Numbered from the stretch's first letter, positions 52,997 to 63,140 are shown. The stretch: 64,000 nucleotides of DNA from Exiguobacterium sp. s124 (GCF_018617485.1 NZ_JACSKH010000001.1:744001-808000); one strand, 5' to 3'. The notes: a model not told the origin generated them from the sequence alone. Numbers and translations: made by a program.

Positions 52997-54187
52997 GTGA
53001 ACAATAAAATGCCAATCTCGGTATGGATTCTAGTCATTGCGATGGCGCTCAATACAACGGCGGCGTCTTTTTTATGGCCATTTAACACACTGTATATTCA
53101 TGATTTCTTAGGTGAGTCGATGACACTTGCTGGGGTGGCACTACTTGTGAACTCTGCACTCGCGATTGTCGGAAACTACATCGGAGGGACATTATTCGAC
53201 CGAATCGGTGGAAAGATGACACTCATGATTTCTGTCGGGTTGTTGCTTGCGAGCTCACTCGGGTTTTTACTGTTCCACGCCACGTTCTTCGGTTATTTGG
53301 TGTGGCTTGGTCTAATCGGATTCTCAGGTGGACTCGTCTTTCCGACCGTCTATGCATTTGCGGGACTGATTTGGCCAGAAGGGGGACGTCGTTCGTTCAA
53401 TGCGATTTACGTCGCGCAAAACGTAGGCGTCGCCCTCGGTACGGCGATGAGTGGTCAAATCGCGCGCTTGAACATCGAGTGGATCTTTTATGCGAACTTC
53501 TTCTTGTCGGTCTTATTTGTCGTGGTCCTATTGTTTGGACTTCGTTATTTGAAAAATCCGGCACGTCCGGTCGTTCAGTCGCAACTAGAGGCAGCAGCCA
53601 CGACGCTCTCGAGCGCGACGATGAAGTCGATGTGGTATGTCGCAGTCGGTTATGCCGTGCTTTGGTTCGTCTATGTTCAGTGGCAAGGGACAATTGCGGT
53701 CCATTCAAAAGACCTCGGTGTCACAATCAGTCAATATTCACTACTTTGGACGGTGAACGGGGCGATGATCGTATTTGCACAACCACTCCTCAACCGCGTC
53801 TTGCGACAGTTTGAGGACGATTTAAAACGTCAATTGATTATCGGCGCGTCGATTTTCCTCGGTGCCTTCTTGATTGTGCCGTTCGCTGGTGGATTCGGCA
53901 TGTTCATGGTTGCCATGGTCGTCATGACAATCGGGGAAATGTTCGTCTGGCCAGCAGTCCCAACAATTGCAGCGAAACTTGCCCCTCCTGGTAAGGCGGG
54001 ACAATATCAGGGGCTTGTCAATATCGCAGCATCTGTCGGTCGAATGATTGGACCGACATTGTCTGGATTTGTCTATGACATGTTTGGTATTACAGCGGTA
54101 TTCGGCATGCTTCTTCTACTCGCTACGTTTGCCCTTACTCTATTTGTCATCATGAAAGACATTCGTGTCGCTGAAAAATCAAGTTGA
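52997..54187 (+). CDS. MFS transporter (YttB-like)
   Basis: A 396-residue major facilitator protein with twelve hydrophobic segments. The loop 2-3 motif is G-G-T-L-F-D-R-I-G-G-K (about residues 68-78), the classic MFS motif A. It resembles B. subtilis YttB, which also precedes leuS. The exported or imported compound is unknown. The start is a GTG at 52997 because AAAGGAGG lies 7 bases upstream; the ATG at 52979 overlaps that site. Confidence 0.88.
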   Translation: MNNKMPISVWILVIAMALNTTAASFLWPFNTLYIHDFLGESMTLAGVALLVNSALAIVGNYIGGTLFDRIGGKMTLMISVGLLLASSLGFLLFHATFFGYLVWLGLIGFSGGLVFPTVYAFAGLIWPEGGRRSFNAIYVAQNVGVALGTAMSGQIARLNIEWIFYANFFLSVLFVVVLLFGLRYLKNPARPVVQSQLEAAATTLSSATMKSMWYVAVGYAVLWFVYVQWQGTIAVHSKDLGVTISQYSLLWTVNGAMIVFAQPLLNRVLRQFEDDLKRQLIIGASIFLGAFLIVPFAGGFGMFMVAMVVMTIGEMFVWPAVPTIAAKLAPPGKAGQYQGLVNIAASVGRMIGPTLSGFVYDMFGITAVFGMLLLLATFALTLFVIMKDIRVAEKSS

Positions 54188-54213
54188 CGTTGAATTTCAG
54201 AATGGGCTAAAAT
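54184..54213 (+). promoter_or_regulatory. leuS promoter
   Basis: TTGACG at 54184-54189 and TAAAAT at 54208-54213, spacer 18. The -35 overlaps the stop of the MFS gene. Confidence 0.6.
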
Positions 54214-54221
54214 AGACTACG

Positions 54222-54470
54222 ATGAATAGCAAGCGATGATGAGGATTAGTAGCGAACGTTCCGTTTCAAAGAGAGTCGATGGTTGGTGTGAATCGATAAA
54301 TGGAGGTCGTGAACTCGCCTTGGAGCTGTTTTCCTGAATCGAGTAGGGAAAACCGGGGTTACGCCTCGTTATCGGCGTCTCAAGTGGCAGTAATGCAACA
54401 TGGGTGGTACCGCGGAGAGCTTTCAAGCCTTTCGTCCCATTTTCGGGGACGGAAGGCTTTTTATTATGCA
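54222..54470 (+). promoter_or_regulatory. T-box leader (leucine)
   Basis: The leader has the T-box core TGGGTGGTACCGCGG at 54401-54415 and a terminator (AGCCTTTCGTCCC / GGGACGGAAGGCT, about 54427-54463) followed by TTTTTATT. Upstream, GTGAACTCG near 54309 presents CTC as the likely specifier codon, fitting leucine. Uncharged tRNA-Leu would stabilise the antiterminator and allow leuS expression. Confidence 0.95.
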
Positions 54471-54481
54471 GAGGAGGAAGA

Positions 54482-56887
54482 ATGTTGAGCTATTTTAAAC
54501 ATCAAGAAATCGAGCCGAAATGGCAAAAGCGTTGGGAAGAGAAAGACGCATTCAAAACGACAGAAGACCCGGAGAAGGATTGTTTCTACGTCCTTGATAT
54601 GTTCCCGTACCCATCAGGTGCAGGCCTTCACGTCGGTCACCCGGAAGGATATACGGCGACGGACATTATCGCCCGTATGAAACGGATGCAAGGATATAAC
54701 GTGCTTCACCCAATCGGTTGGGATGCGTTCGGTCTTCCTGCCGAGCAGTACGCACTCGATACGGGAAATGACCCGCGCGAATTCACAGCACGTAACATCG
54801 AGACGTTCCGCCGTCAGTTAAAGGAACTTGGTTTCTCGTATGACTGGGCTCGTGAAATCAGCACGACAGACCCGAAATACTATAAATGGACACAATGGAT
54901 CTTCACGCAACTCTTCGAGCGTGGACTCGCTTACGTCGATGAAGTTGCCGTCAACTGGTGCCCGGCACTCGGTACGGTTCTTGCGAACGAAGAAGTAATC
55001 GACGGCTTGTCAGAGCGTGGGAACCACCCGGTATACCGTGTGCCGATGAAACAGTGGGTGCTCCGCATCACAGAATACGCAGAGCGTTTGCTTGAAGACT
55101 TGGAAGGTCTTGACTGGCCGGAGAGCGTAAAAGAGATGCAACGCAACTGGATCGGTAAATCGGTCGGTGCCGAGGTCGATTTCAAAGTCGACGGTCACGA
55201 TAAGATCGTCACGGTCTTCACGACACGCCCGGACACGCTTCACGGAGCGACATATGTGACACTTGCACCGGAGCATCCGTTCACAAAAGTGATCACAACA
55301 CCTGAGCAATCGACAGCGGTCGAAGCCTACATCGAGGAAGTGTCGAAGAAGACGGACCTTGAGCGTACGGACCTCGCGAAAGAGAAGACGGGTGTCTTCA
55401 CAGGCGCTTATGCGATCAACCCGGTAAACGGCGAGAAGCTTCCGATTTGGACAGCAGACTATGTCCTCTCGACATACGGTACAGGCGCGGTCATGGCTGT
55501 TCCTGGACACGATGAGCGCGATTACGAGTTCGCGAAGACGTTCGATCTTCCGATTCGTGAAGTCGTCAAAGGTGGAAACGTGGAAGAAGCGGCTTACATC
55601 GAAGACGGGGAACACGTCAACTCAGGTAGCTTGAACGGACTCAATAAGGCAGATGCGATCAAGACGATTATTGAAGAGCTTGAAGCTGCTGGCACAGGTC
55701 GTGCGAAGACGACATACCGTCTTCGTGACTGGTTGTTCAGTCGTCAACGTTACTGGGGAGAGCCGATTCCGGTCGTCCATATGGAAGACGGAACGATGAA
55801 GACAGTACCGGTCGAAGAGCTTCCGCTCGAACTTCCGATCATCGATGAAATCAAACCATCTGGTACGGGTGAGTCGCCGCTCGCGAACGCAGAAGAATGG
55901 TTGACGTACACGGACCCTGTCACGGGTGAAAAAGGTCGCCGCGAGACGAACACGATGCCACAATGGGCAGGTAGCTGCTGGTATTACATCCGTTACATCG
56001 ATCCGGATAACGAAGAAATGATTGCGGACCCTGAAAAACTTAAGCGTTGGCTTCCTGTCGACTTATATATCGGTGGAACAGAGCATGCCGTTCTTCACTT
56101 GCTCTATGCACGTTTCTGGCATAAAGTCCTCTTCGATATCGGAGTTGTCCCAACGAACGAGCCGTTCCAAAAGCTCTACAACCAAGGGATGATCCTCGGC
56201 GAGAACAATGAGAAGATGTCGAAATCTCGTGGAAACGTCGTCAACCCAGATGATATCGTGAAGTCGCACGGGGCAGATACACTCCGCCTCTACGAAATGT
56301 TCATGGGGCCGCTTGATGCTGCAATCGCGTGGTCAACAAACGGACTTGACGGGGCTCGTCGTTTCCTCGACCGCGTATGGCGCTTGTTCGACCAAACGAA
56401 CTTCGCGGATGTGGCGCCGACTGCTGACTTTGAACGCACGTATCATCAGACGGTGAAAAAGGTCACGGAAGACTATGAAGCACTTCGCTTCAACACGGCG
56501 ATTTCGCAATTGATGGTCTTCGTCAATGAAGCGAACAAACAAGAGACGTTGCCAAAATCGCAAATGGTCGACTTCATCAAGATGCTCTCACCAGTCGCTC
56601 CACACTTGTCTGAAGAGTTGTGGGAGAAGATGGGTATGACAGAAGAGTTGACGTATGCCACTTGGCCAACTTACGATGAGTCAAAACTTGTGAGTGACAC
56701 GATTGAAGTCGTCATCCAAGTGAACGGGAAACTCCGTGCGAAAATGCACGTTTCGCGTGACGCATCAAAAGAAGCACTTGAAGCGGAAGCACTCGGCAAT
56801 GAGCGCGTACAAGAGTTCACAGAAGGCAAGACGGTTCGTAAAGTCATTGTCGTTCCTGGAAAACTCGTCAATATTGTAGTTGGGTAA
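54482..56887 (+). CDS. leuS: Leucyl-tRNA synthetase
   Basis: An 801-residue class I synthetase. The HIGH-type motif is H-V-G-H near residue 47 ([12 protein letters not shown]), and K-M-S-K-S lies near residue 576. The editing domain (about 220-420) includes T-T-R-P-D-T. It charges tRNA-Leu. GAGGAGGA precedes the ATG at 54482; the longer upstream frame runs through the T-box terminator. Confidence 0.98.
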   Translation: MLSYFKHQEIEPKWQKRWEEKDAFKTTEDPEKDCFYVLDMFPYPSGAGLHVGHPEGYTATDIIARMKRMQGYNVLHPIGWDAFGLPAEQYALDTGNDPREFTARNIETFRRQLKELGFSYDWAREISTTDPKYYKWTQWIFTQLFERGLAYVDEVAVNWCPALGTVLANEEVIDGLSERGNHPVYRVPMKQWVLRITEYAERLLEDLEGLDWPESVKEMQRNWIGKSVGAEVDFKVDGHDKIVTVFTTRPDTLHGATYVTLAPEHPFTKVITTPEQSTAVEAYIEEVSKKTDLERTDLAKEKTGVFTGAYAINPVNGEKLPIWTADYVLSTYGTGAVMAVPGHDERDYEFAKTFDLPIREVVKGGNVEEAAYIEDGEHVNSGSLNGLNKADAIKTIIEELEAAGTGRAKTTYRLRDWLFSRQRYWGEPIPVVHMEDGTMKTVPVEELPLELPIIDEIKPSGTGESPLANAEEWLTYTDPVTGEKGRRETNTMPQWAGSCWYYIRYIDPDNEEMIADPEKLKRWLPVDLYIGGTEHAVLHLLYARFWHKVLFDIGVVPTNEPFQKLYNQGMILGENNEKMSKSRGNVVNPDDIVKSHGADTLRLYEMFMGPLDAAIAWSTNGLDGARRFLDRVWRLFDQTNFADVAPTADFERTYHQTVKKVTEDYEALRFNTAISQLMVFVNEANKQETLPKSQMVDFIKMLSPVAPHLSEELWEKMGMTEELTYATWPTYDESKLVSDTIEVVIQVNGKLRAKMHVSRDASKEALEAEALGNERVQEFTEGKTVRKVIVVPGKLVNIVVG

Positions 56888-56891
56888 TCGA

Positions 56892-56930
56892 AAGAATGTG
56901 TGACATTGTCGCACATTCTTTTCTTTTTGG
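56892..56930 (+). terminator. Terminator after leuS
   Basis: AAAGAATGTG pairs with CGCACATTCTTT over a 9-base loop, followed by TCTTTTT. Confidence 0.75.
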
Positions 56931-56998
56931 TGAGGTCATTTTCTTTTACGGTCGGTTTTGATACACTAAAGGGCGATACTGAAGTAGAAGGGGACGAC

Positions 56999-58132
56999 AT
57001 GTCCATGAAACGATCATATGTGCTATACACGACACTTTGTGCAGTCGTGGTCGGTGTGATTCTTTGCTATGTCTTCGTCTTTTCTGACGAAGAGATTCAG
57101 CGACAAGTCGCCTCGACATTTGAAAAAATCGACATTCAAACGAGTCATCAAACGACATCCCTCCCACCTGTGGAGGCAGCGCAAGATGACGAAGATATTG
57201 ATACGACTGATGCGCTCGAACAGATTAACCAGATTGATGAAGTGTACTACAGCGACACAATCGGAGCCTATCTCGTGTTGACCGAGCAAGCTGAATTTTT
57301 CGAAGTGAGTGGGAACGGGACGCGCGTCAACTCGGTGCTCCAACTCGAGAATACGGGACAAGCACGACTCGATGATTTTATCGGCTTACGAATGGTCGAA
57401 GAAGACTTGGTGTATGCGGTGACGGTGAGCGGGACGCTCATCACCATCGAGCGGGAAGAAGGACGATGGGTCGAACGACCGCGTAAACAAATCAAAGGTC
57501 TCGTGTCGGAAGACCGAATCTTTGGCCTCGGATATGACCGTGAATCGAATCGTCTCTTCATGATGAACCGATTGGCAGACACACCGGACCTTGAGCTCCT
57601 CTATATCGAGGAGCGCGAAATCGAGCCGGAAGAGCCTGCAGATAACGAGTCAGAAGAAGCAACTGAACCGGAAGAAAATTTGGAAGGTACGGAAGAAGCA
57701 ACAGAAGAAACAACGACAGAAAATGTATCGACGAGTGATGATACCTCTAGTGAAACGGCCGTTGCGGAAGAAGAGACACCTGAGAATGAGCAGGACGTGC
57801 CAGAAGAGGAAGTCGAAGAAAAAGAGCCTGAAACCGAGTGGATGCTTGATTCACGTCAAGCGTTGTCTGCTGACGGGATGAGCGCCTCGATCCAACAAAA
57901 ATTTGAACGGTTCGAGGGTGTCGGTCTTGTCGAGCGACAGGGACGCATCTATGTACTCGACTCAGAAGAACTCGTCCTTTATACGGTCAACCCGGAAGAA
58001 GGAACGATTAACGGTCAAATGGTGACGCCGCGTGTGTATGACTCGACCGGTATGTTTTTACAAGACAATGAAATCTTTGCAATCGTCCACCCGGAAGTAT
58101 TCGATTTGGATGCGTTCGTTTCTGTGGACTGA
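56999..58132 (+). CDS. Membrane-anchored protein with an acidic low-complexity insert, unknown function
   Basis: A 377-residue protein I do not recognise. One N-terminal membrane anchor (about residues 5-30) precedes an extracellular part with beta-rich segments (about 60-230) and a closing beta-rich region (about 310-377). Between them lies a disordered, highly acidic Glu/Thr/Ser stretch of about 85 residues (about 205-290). The layout suggests a wall-face or secreted-side protein with a spacer. The ATG at 56999 follows AGAAGGGG. It is 17 bases upstream of the next gene, and they are likely co-transcribed. Confidence 0.7.
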   Translation: MSMKRSYVLYTTLCAVVVGVILCYVFVFSDEEIQRQVASTFEKIDIQTSHQTTSLPPVEAAQDDEDIDTTDALEQINQIDEVYYSDTIGAYLVLTEQAEFFEVSGNGTRVNSVLQLENTGQARLDDFIGLRMVEEDLVYAVTVSGTLITIEREEGRWVERPRKQIKGLVSEDRIFGLGYDRESNRLFMMNRLADTPDLELLYIEEREIEPEEPADNESEEATEPEENLEGTEEATEETTTENVSTSDDTSSETAVAEEETPENEQDVPEEEVEEKEPETEWMLDSRQALSADGMSASIQQKFERFEGVGLVERQGRIYVLDSEELVLYTVNPEEGTINGQMVTPRVYDSTGMFLQDNEIFAIVHPEVFDLDAFVSVD

Positions 58133-58149
58133 CAATGGGGGAAAGACAG

Positions 58150-58659
58150 ATGAGTAAACGTTACTTTTTTGAAGAAGTGAAACAGTTTCATGAAACATTT
58201 GGACATCCGGGAGCGGCAACGCCGCAACCGTTAACGCTTGATCGCGCGACGAAGCGGTCGGTTTGGACGGCGGAAGAAGCGGTCGTCGAATTTTTACACC
58301 AATCGTCTCAATCAGAAGACGAGTTTTTACAGGCAATCGAGCAATTCCAACAGGGATTCCAGAAAGCCGTTCAAAAATCGTTACAAGACGCACCACCTAC
58401 AAATGAAGTAGAGCGACTCGTCGGACAAGGGGATGCGTTGACGGATGCTTTATACTTCGTGATGGGCAGTTTCGTCGAACTTGGACTCGATCCGGTCCCA
58501 TTGTTTGAAATCGTTCAACGCGCCAATATGGCGAAACTCGGACCAGACGGGAAGCCAATCTTACGCGAGTCGGACAATAAAGTCATGAAGCCTGAAGGTT
58601 GGATGCCACCCGAACCGGAGCTCGAAAAAGAAGTGCGTCGTCAAATTGCAGGGAAATAA
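58150..58659 (+). CDS. PRA-PH/MazG-like NTP pyrophosphatase-fold protein
   Basis: A 169-residue all-helical protein of the phosphoribosyl-ATP pyrophosphohydrolase-like clan. E-E-A-V-V-E-F near residue 40 and D-A-L-T-D-A-L-Y-F near residue 95 give the acidic metal-binding pattern (E-X4-E and D-X3-D). The C-terminal R-A-N-M-A-K-L-G-P-D-G and P-E-G-W-M-P-P are typical of the stand-alone branch, whose substrate is unknown. The ATG at 58150 follows GGGGGA at 7 bases; one at 58135 overlaps the previous stop region. Confidence 0.78.
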   Translation: MSKRYFFEEVKQFHETFGHPGAATPQPLTLDRATKRSVWTAEEAVVEFLHQSSQSEDEFLQAIEQFQQGFQKAVQKSLQDAPPTNEVERLVGQGDALTDALYFVMGSFVELGLDPVPLFEIVQRANMAKLGPDGKPILRESDNKVMKPEGWMPPEPELEKEVRRQIAGK

Positions 58660-58665
58660 AAATAA

Positions 58666-58697
58666 AGCATGGTCGCCGTTGCGACCATGCTTTTTAA
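58666..58697. terminator. Bidirectional terminator
   Basis: AAGCATGGTCGC pairs with GCGACCATGCTT over CGTT, with A-run and T-run outside. Confidence 0.9.
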
Positions 58698-59959
58698 CGT
58701 TCTATGGCCAGTTCGGCTGCGTGTGATCCGGCGCAATGTCCTGTCGTGAAGGCGGCCGTGATATTGTAGCCACCCGTATATCCGTGGATGTCGAGCACTT
58801 CACCTGCGAAGAAGAGACCTGGTGCTTTCTTTGACATCATCGTCTGTGGCGCGACTTCTTTCACGGAAACGCCGCCTCCCGTGACGAACGCCTTGTCAAA
58901 GTCGAGCGTCCCGACGGCGTGCATCTCGAACATTTTTAAACGTGTTGCGAAGTCAATGACGGATTGTCTTTTCAATTGACTCGCGTCTTCTTCTCCAAAT
59001 GCGAGTTCTTCGAGCAACAAGTCAAGAAGTCGCTCGGGGATATAGCCTTTCCATACGTTTTTGACGGCACGCTTCGGTTGGCTCTGGACTTGGTTCCACA
59101 GTTCCTGAACGAGCGCGTCTCGTGACGTGTCCGGGAAGAAGTCGAGTGACATGAGGACGACTTGTTCTTTGCTGCGCTTCCGCTCTTTGATCGTGTACTG
59201 ACTGCAACGGAGTGCAATCGGACCCGAAATCCCGAAATGGGTAAAGATCATGTCCCCTTGGTGCGTCTTGATCGCCTTCCCTTTTTTACCGTGGACTGTC
59301 AATGCGACATCACGTAACGATAGCCCTTGAAGTTGTTTCGTTCCGATGAATGCATCATTCAACCTGATCGGTACCTCTGTCGGGAATAGTTCCGTGATCG
59401 TGTGTCCCGCTTTTTGTGCCCATGCATAGCCGTCACCTGTTGAACCTGTATGAGGGACAGATTGTCCACCGACCGCGACTACACATGCTTTGGCTTCAAG
59501 CATTTCGCCGTCCATCAACTCAACAGCGTGAAACTCGTTTTCTTCATTAAAATGTAGCGTTTTAACTTCTGCCTTTTTTCGAATCTCGACACCGAGGTCT
59601 TCGATTGCACGAAGCAACGTGTTGACCACGTCCTGTGCCTTATCCGTCACTGGGAACATACGACCGTTATCTTCTTCTTTTAGCGGGATACCGAATCCTG
59701 TAAAGAGGTCGATGATGGATTGGTTATCGAACTGGGCGAGGGCGCTATATAAAAAGCGACCATTCCCGGGGATGAACTGAATCAATTCATCGATTGGTTT
59801 TCGGTTCGTGACGTTACACCGTCCACCACCTGAAATCGCTAATTTCCGACCGAGTTTGGATCCTTTATCGATCAACAAGGTCGATGCGCCACTCTTTGCA
59901 GCTGCATACGTTGCCATAAGTCCGCTTGGACCTCCGCCGATGACGATGACATCTTTCAT
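58694..59959 (-). CDS. ytfP: YtfP-like flavoprotein (HI0933/BaiN family)
   Basis: A 421-residue FAD-binding oxidoreductase matching B. subtilis YtfP and HI0933-like proteins. FAD motif V-I-G-G-G-P-S-G (about residues 5-12), then G-R-K-L-A-I-S-G-G-G-R-C-N, and a C-terminal G-E-V-L-D-I-H-G-Y-T-G-G-Y-N, all family hallmarks. The physiological reaction is uncertain. The ATG at 59959 follows GAGGAG. It is divergent from ytgP as in Bacillus. Confidence 0.9.
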   Translation of the reverse strand: MKDVIVIGGGPSGLMATYAAAKSGASTLLIDKGSKLGRKLAISGGGRCNVTNRKPIDELIQFIPGNGRFLYSALAQFDNQSIIDLFTGFGIPLKEEDNGRMFPVTDKAQDVVNTLLRAIEDLGVEIRKKAEVKTLHFNEENEFHAVELMDGEMLEAKACVVAVGGQSVPHTGSTGDGYAWAQKAGHTITELFPTEVPIRLNDAFIGTKQLQGLSLRDVALTVHGKKGKAIKTHQGDMIFTHFGISGPIALRCSQYTIKERKRSKEQVVLMSLDFFPDTSRDALVQELWNQVQSQPKRAVKNVWKGYIPERLLDLLLEELAFGEEDASQLKRQSVIDFATRLKMFEMHAVGTLDFDKAFVTGGGVSVKEVAPQTMMSKKAPGLFFAGEVLDIHGYTGGYNITAAFTTGHCAGSHAAELAIER

Positions 59960-60102
59960 GTAAAATCTCCTCATTTCTTCATCTATATCATTAGTAAAAT
60001 TATCGTAACTTTATTATCCGTAACAGTAAGAGTATAATGAGAAGCGGTTGTTTTGTAAAACCGAATTTATTTGAATAGTTGATTTATAGATGGAGGTGCC
60101 TC

Positions 60103-61800
60103 ATGTCATCAAGCGCCAAACAAGATTCTGGAAGAGCCTCCTTCGTCAAAGGAACGCTTCTTTTATCGGCGGGAAACTTGATTTCTCGAATGTTAGGGCT
60201 GTTGTACACATTCCCGTTCCAAGCGATGGTCGGGATTGCCGGAGTGACGTTGTATCAAGCCGCATATACGTATTACGCAATCATGATCTCCATATCGACG
60301 GCAGGGATTCCTGTTGCCGTCTCGAAATTTATCGCCAAATATAATGCGCTAGGGGAGTATGGAACGAGTCAACGATTGTTCCGACAAGGAATGAAGCTGA
60401 TGCTTGCGACCGGTGTCGTCGCTTTTTTATTACTCTTTTTTGCGGCACCATGGCTATCCGAGCTGATGGTCCGAAATTCGGAGAACAATCAGCAATACAT
60501 TGACTCGCTCACACTCGTGACGAGAAGTGTCAGTTTTGCGTTACTGCTCATCCCTGCGATGAGTATGGTTCGTGGTTATTTCCAAGGACATCAAGACATG
60601 GCTCCGACGGCAATCTCACAAGTCGTCGAACAAATCGTACGTATTCTATTCCTTCTCAGCGGGACGATGCTCGTCTTGTTCGTCTTTGCGGACTCTGACT
60701 TCATTCGACCAATCGCAAACGCTCTCGGAGGAACACAATCTGTCGAGACGACTGAATTGAATGGATTGAAAGTCATCGCAGTCACGATTGCGACGTTCAG
60801 TGCATTCGTCGGGGCAATCGGTAGTTTCGTGGTTCTTATGATGTACTGGAAACGTCGAAAAGACATTCATCGTCAGACCGATAATCCGGCGGGCACACCT
60901 GTCCGTTCGATGAAATCGCTGTTACTTGAATTGCTCAGTTACTCGATCCCAATCGTGATGGTCGGGGTATCGACCCCTCTCTATCAGTTGATTGATCAGT
61001 TGACGATGGTCAACACGTTACTCAGCTCTGGTGCAACCGTGTCCGAAGCGACTTCAGCTTATGGATTCTTGACCGGAAACGCCCATAAAATTGTATTGAT
61101 CCCGGTTTCGATTGCAGCGAGTGTCTCGATGGCGACCATCCCACTCGTGACCCGTTCATTTACGACGGGAGACATGCAGAAGGTACGGAATCAAGTCAAT
61201 CATATTTTCCAAGTCTCGTTCTTCGTGACGATTCCTGCCGTCATTGGACTCGTCGCTCTCGCGGAACCGCTATTTGGGACGTTGTTCCCGGGCGACCGTG
61301 AAGGATGGGTATATTTACTACACTATGCACCGAGTGCTTTCTTCTTGGCGTATTACTCGGTCGCGGCTGCCATTCTCCAAGGGATTAACCGTCAGTACTT
61401 CACGATCTTTGCCACATCGATGGGGCTCTTGGCGAAACTTGCCTTGAACGTGCCGTTCGTGTATTGGCTCGGTGGCATTGGTGCAGGTTATGCGACGATT
61501 GCTGGATATATCGTGGCCATTGTTCTCATGGTATGGATGATTCAGCGGTCTCTTCATTTCCCATACAAGCAATTGCTTCGTCGGACCATCTTGATGTTCT
61601 TGATGGGGGCGGCGATGTTTGCGGCTGTTTACCTTTCTCTTCTCGTTACGTTACAAGAAGAAGCGAGTTGGGGGAATGACATCTTCGCGACGATCGTTGG
61701 TGTCATTGTAGGGATGCTCGTGTACGGATATCTCGGCTGGCGGAGTCATCTCGCAGGAAAATTATTAGGGAAACGCTTTGAATATCGGAGGAACGTGTAA
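60103..61800 (+). CDS. ytgP: YtgP lipid II flippase-like (MOP superfamily, MurJ-type)
   Basis: A 565-residue polytopic protein of the MOP/MVF superfamily with about fourteen hydrophobic segments. It matches B. subtilis YtgP (MurJ), which flips lipid II for wall synthesis. The opening F-V-K-G-T-L-L-L-S-A-G-N and the R-M-L-G-L-L-Y segment are characteristic. GGAGGTG precedes the ATG at 60103. Its stop overlaps the rsuA start by one base (TAATG), so translation is coupled. Confidence 0.9.
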   Translation: MSSSAKQDSGRASFVKGTLLLSAGNLISRMLGLLYTFPFQAMVGIAGVTLYQAAYTYYAIMISISTAGIPVAVSKFIAKYNALGEYGTSQRLFRQGMKLMLATGVVAFLLLFFAAPWLSELMVRNSENNQQYIDSLTLVTRSVSFALLLIPAMSMVRGYFQGHQDMAPTAISQVVEQIVRILFLLSGTMLVLFVFADSDFIRPIANALGGTQSVETTELNGLKVIAVTIATFSAFVGAIGSFVVLMMYWKRRKDIHRQTDNPAGTPVRSMKSLLLELLSYSIPIVMVGVSTPLYQLIDQLTMVNTLLSSGATVSEATSAYGFLTGNAHKIVLIPVSIAASVSMATIPLVTRSFTTGDMQKVRNQVNHIFQVSFFVTIPAVIGLVALAEPLFGTLFPGDREGWVYLLHYAPSAFFLAYYSVAAAILQGINRQYFTIFATSMGLLAKLALNVPFVYWLGGIGAGYATIAGYIVAIVLMVWMIQRSLHFPYKQLLRRTILMFLMGAAMFAAVYLSLLVTLQEEASWGNDIFATIVGVIVGMLVYGYLGWRSHLAGKLLGKRFEYRRNV

Positions 61801-62513
61801 TGCGAATTGATAAATTGTTATCGAACATGGGCTATGGTTCACGAAAAGATGTGAAAATCCTATTAAAACAAGGTGCAGTACGAATCGATGATGCTCCTGT
61901 AAAAGATGCGAAACGTCACGTCGATCCAGAATCCGAGCGGGTGACCGTGTTCGGGGAAGTCGTTGAATATCGTCCATACATCTATTTCATGATGAACAAG
62001 CCGGAAGGGGTCGTCAGTGCGACGGAAGACCAAGTCGAGACGACAGTCATCGAATTGATTGATCCGGAGTACGCCCATTATGACCTCTTTCCGGTCGGAC
62101 GTCTCGACAAAGATACGACGGGACTTCTCCTCATCACGAACGACGGCGCGTTCAATCATGCGCTCATGTCACCTCGTAAACATGTCGACAAGGTTTATAT
62201 CGCCGAAGTCGATGGGGAGATGACGGCTGAGGACATCAAAACGTTCGCGAACGGAGTCGAATTAGAGGATGGATATACGACGAAGCCGGCCCAACTCGAG
62301 ATTTTGAGTCGGAGCGGGCGTCGGTCTGTCATCCGGCTGACGTTGTCTGAGGGGAAATATCATCAAGTGAAGCGAATGGTCGCGGCGGTAGGCAAACACG
62401 TCGAGCGATTAGAGCGTGTGCAAATCGGGGAACTTGAACTCGATGAGACGCTTGAACTCGGTGCATATCGTGAATTGACCGAGGAAGAAGTTCAACTGTT
62501 TGTTCAATCATGA
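61800..62513 (+). CDS. rsuA: 16S rRNA pseudouridine synthase RsuA-like
   Basis: A 237-residue pseudouridine synthase: S4 RNA-binding domain (about residues 1-48) and a catalytic domain with G-R-L-D-K-D-T-T-G-L (about residue 100), where the aspartate is the nucleophile. RsuA relatives modify U516 of 16S rRNA; B. subtilis has the counterpart in the same neighbourhood. Start overlaps the ytgP stop. Confidence 0.9.
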   Translation: MRIDKLLSNMGYGSRKDVKILLKQGAVRIDDAPVKDAKRHVDPESERVTVFGEVVEYRPYIYFMMNKPEGVVSATEDQVETTVIELIDPEYAHYDLFPVGRLDKDTTGLLLITNDGAFNHALMSPRKHVDKVYIAEVDGEMTAEDIKTFANGVELEDGYTTKPAQLEILSRSGRRSVIRLTLSEGKYHQVKRMVAAVGKHVERLERVQIGELELDETLELGAYRELTEEEVQLFVQS

Positions 62514-62523
62514 GTAAGATGAG

Positions 62524-62555
62524 AGAATCTGTCCGATGGGGCGGATTCTTTTTTG
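62524..62555 (+). terminator. Terminator after rsuA
   Basis: AGAATCTGTCC pairs with GGGCGGATTCT (G-U pairs allowed) over GATG, followed by TTTTTT. Confidence 0.75.
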
Positions 62556-62563
62556 TTTAGTAA

Positions 62564-62593
62564 GAAAAAAGAGACCTGAACGCCAGGTCTCTT
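62564..62593 (-). terminator. Terminator after ytzE
   Basis: On the minus strand AAGAGACCTG pairs with CAGGTCTCTT over GCGTT, then a T-run. Confidence 0.85.
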
Positions 62594-62610
62594 GGATATA
62601 CATATACGTT

Positions 62611-62832
62611 TCAATTTGCCGTCTTGAGTGAACGTTTTGATGAAGTCCATGTGCCACGGCTAGGGCTCTCCACAAGATTATTGTACTCAAGTACGTTCAA
62701 ATCACGTTGCACGGTACGCGACGTGATGCCGAACTCTTCTACTAGTTCTGAAGTGGTAACTGTCTCCCTTTCATTGATGAACAAATAAATGGACTTGATG
62801 CGCGTTAACATCCGATCTGTTGAGCCTTTCAT
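62611..62832 (-). CDS. ytzE: DeoR-type helix-turn-helix protein (YtzE-like)
   Basis: A 73-residue protein made of a DeoR-family winged helix (T-T-S-E-L-V-E-E-F-G-I-T-S-R-T-V-Q-R-D-L, about residues 26-45) with no ligand domain. B. subtilis YtzE lies in the same neighbourhood. The ATG at 62832 follows GGGAGG; the longer upstream frame covers the promoter. It may control a neighbour such as pepV, but that is a guess. Confidence 0.82.
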   Translation of the reverse strand: MKGSTDRMLTRIKSIYLFINERETVTTSELVEEFGITSRTVQRDLNVLEYNNLVESPSRGTWTSSKRSLKTAN

Positions 62833-62925
62833 TGGATAACCTCCCAATGCGTAGAATAATGACAAACCATACCTACAGACGACAAAATGAAATATAAAAT
62901 TGTTATTTTCTAAAATTACACCTTT

Positions 62926-62953
62926 AGTATACCGCTCCTGAACAAAAATGCAA
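62926..62953 (-). promoter_or_regulatory. ytzE promoter
   Basis: On the minus strand TTGCAT (62948-62953) and TATACT (62926-62931), spacer 16; leader about 85 bases. Confidence 0.65.
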
Positions 62954-63067
62954 GTAGAAAGCACGAACAATCTGTTTGTAAAGATTTGATTATGAACGTA
63001 AATATCGAATGAAGAATGTTTTTTTTGATTTAAATCAGACTCAAACACGAACGAAAAAAACTTTTCT

Positions 63068-63094
63068 AAATGAATGTTCGTCTTTCATTCATTT
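63068..63094. repeat. Inverted repeat next to the pepV promoter
   Basis: AAATGAATG and CATTCATTT form a perfect 9-base inverted repeat, ending just before TATACT at 63098-63103. Its place over the -35 region suggests an operator for pepV. The 308-base gap from ytzE to pepV otherwise holds only AT-rich DNA and the ytzE promoter. Confidence 0.5.
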
Positions 63095-63140
63095 GGATAT
63101 ACTAGTAAGGGAGAGAACATTCGCAAAAGGGGAGATGAAC

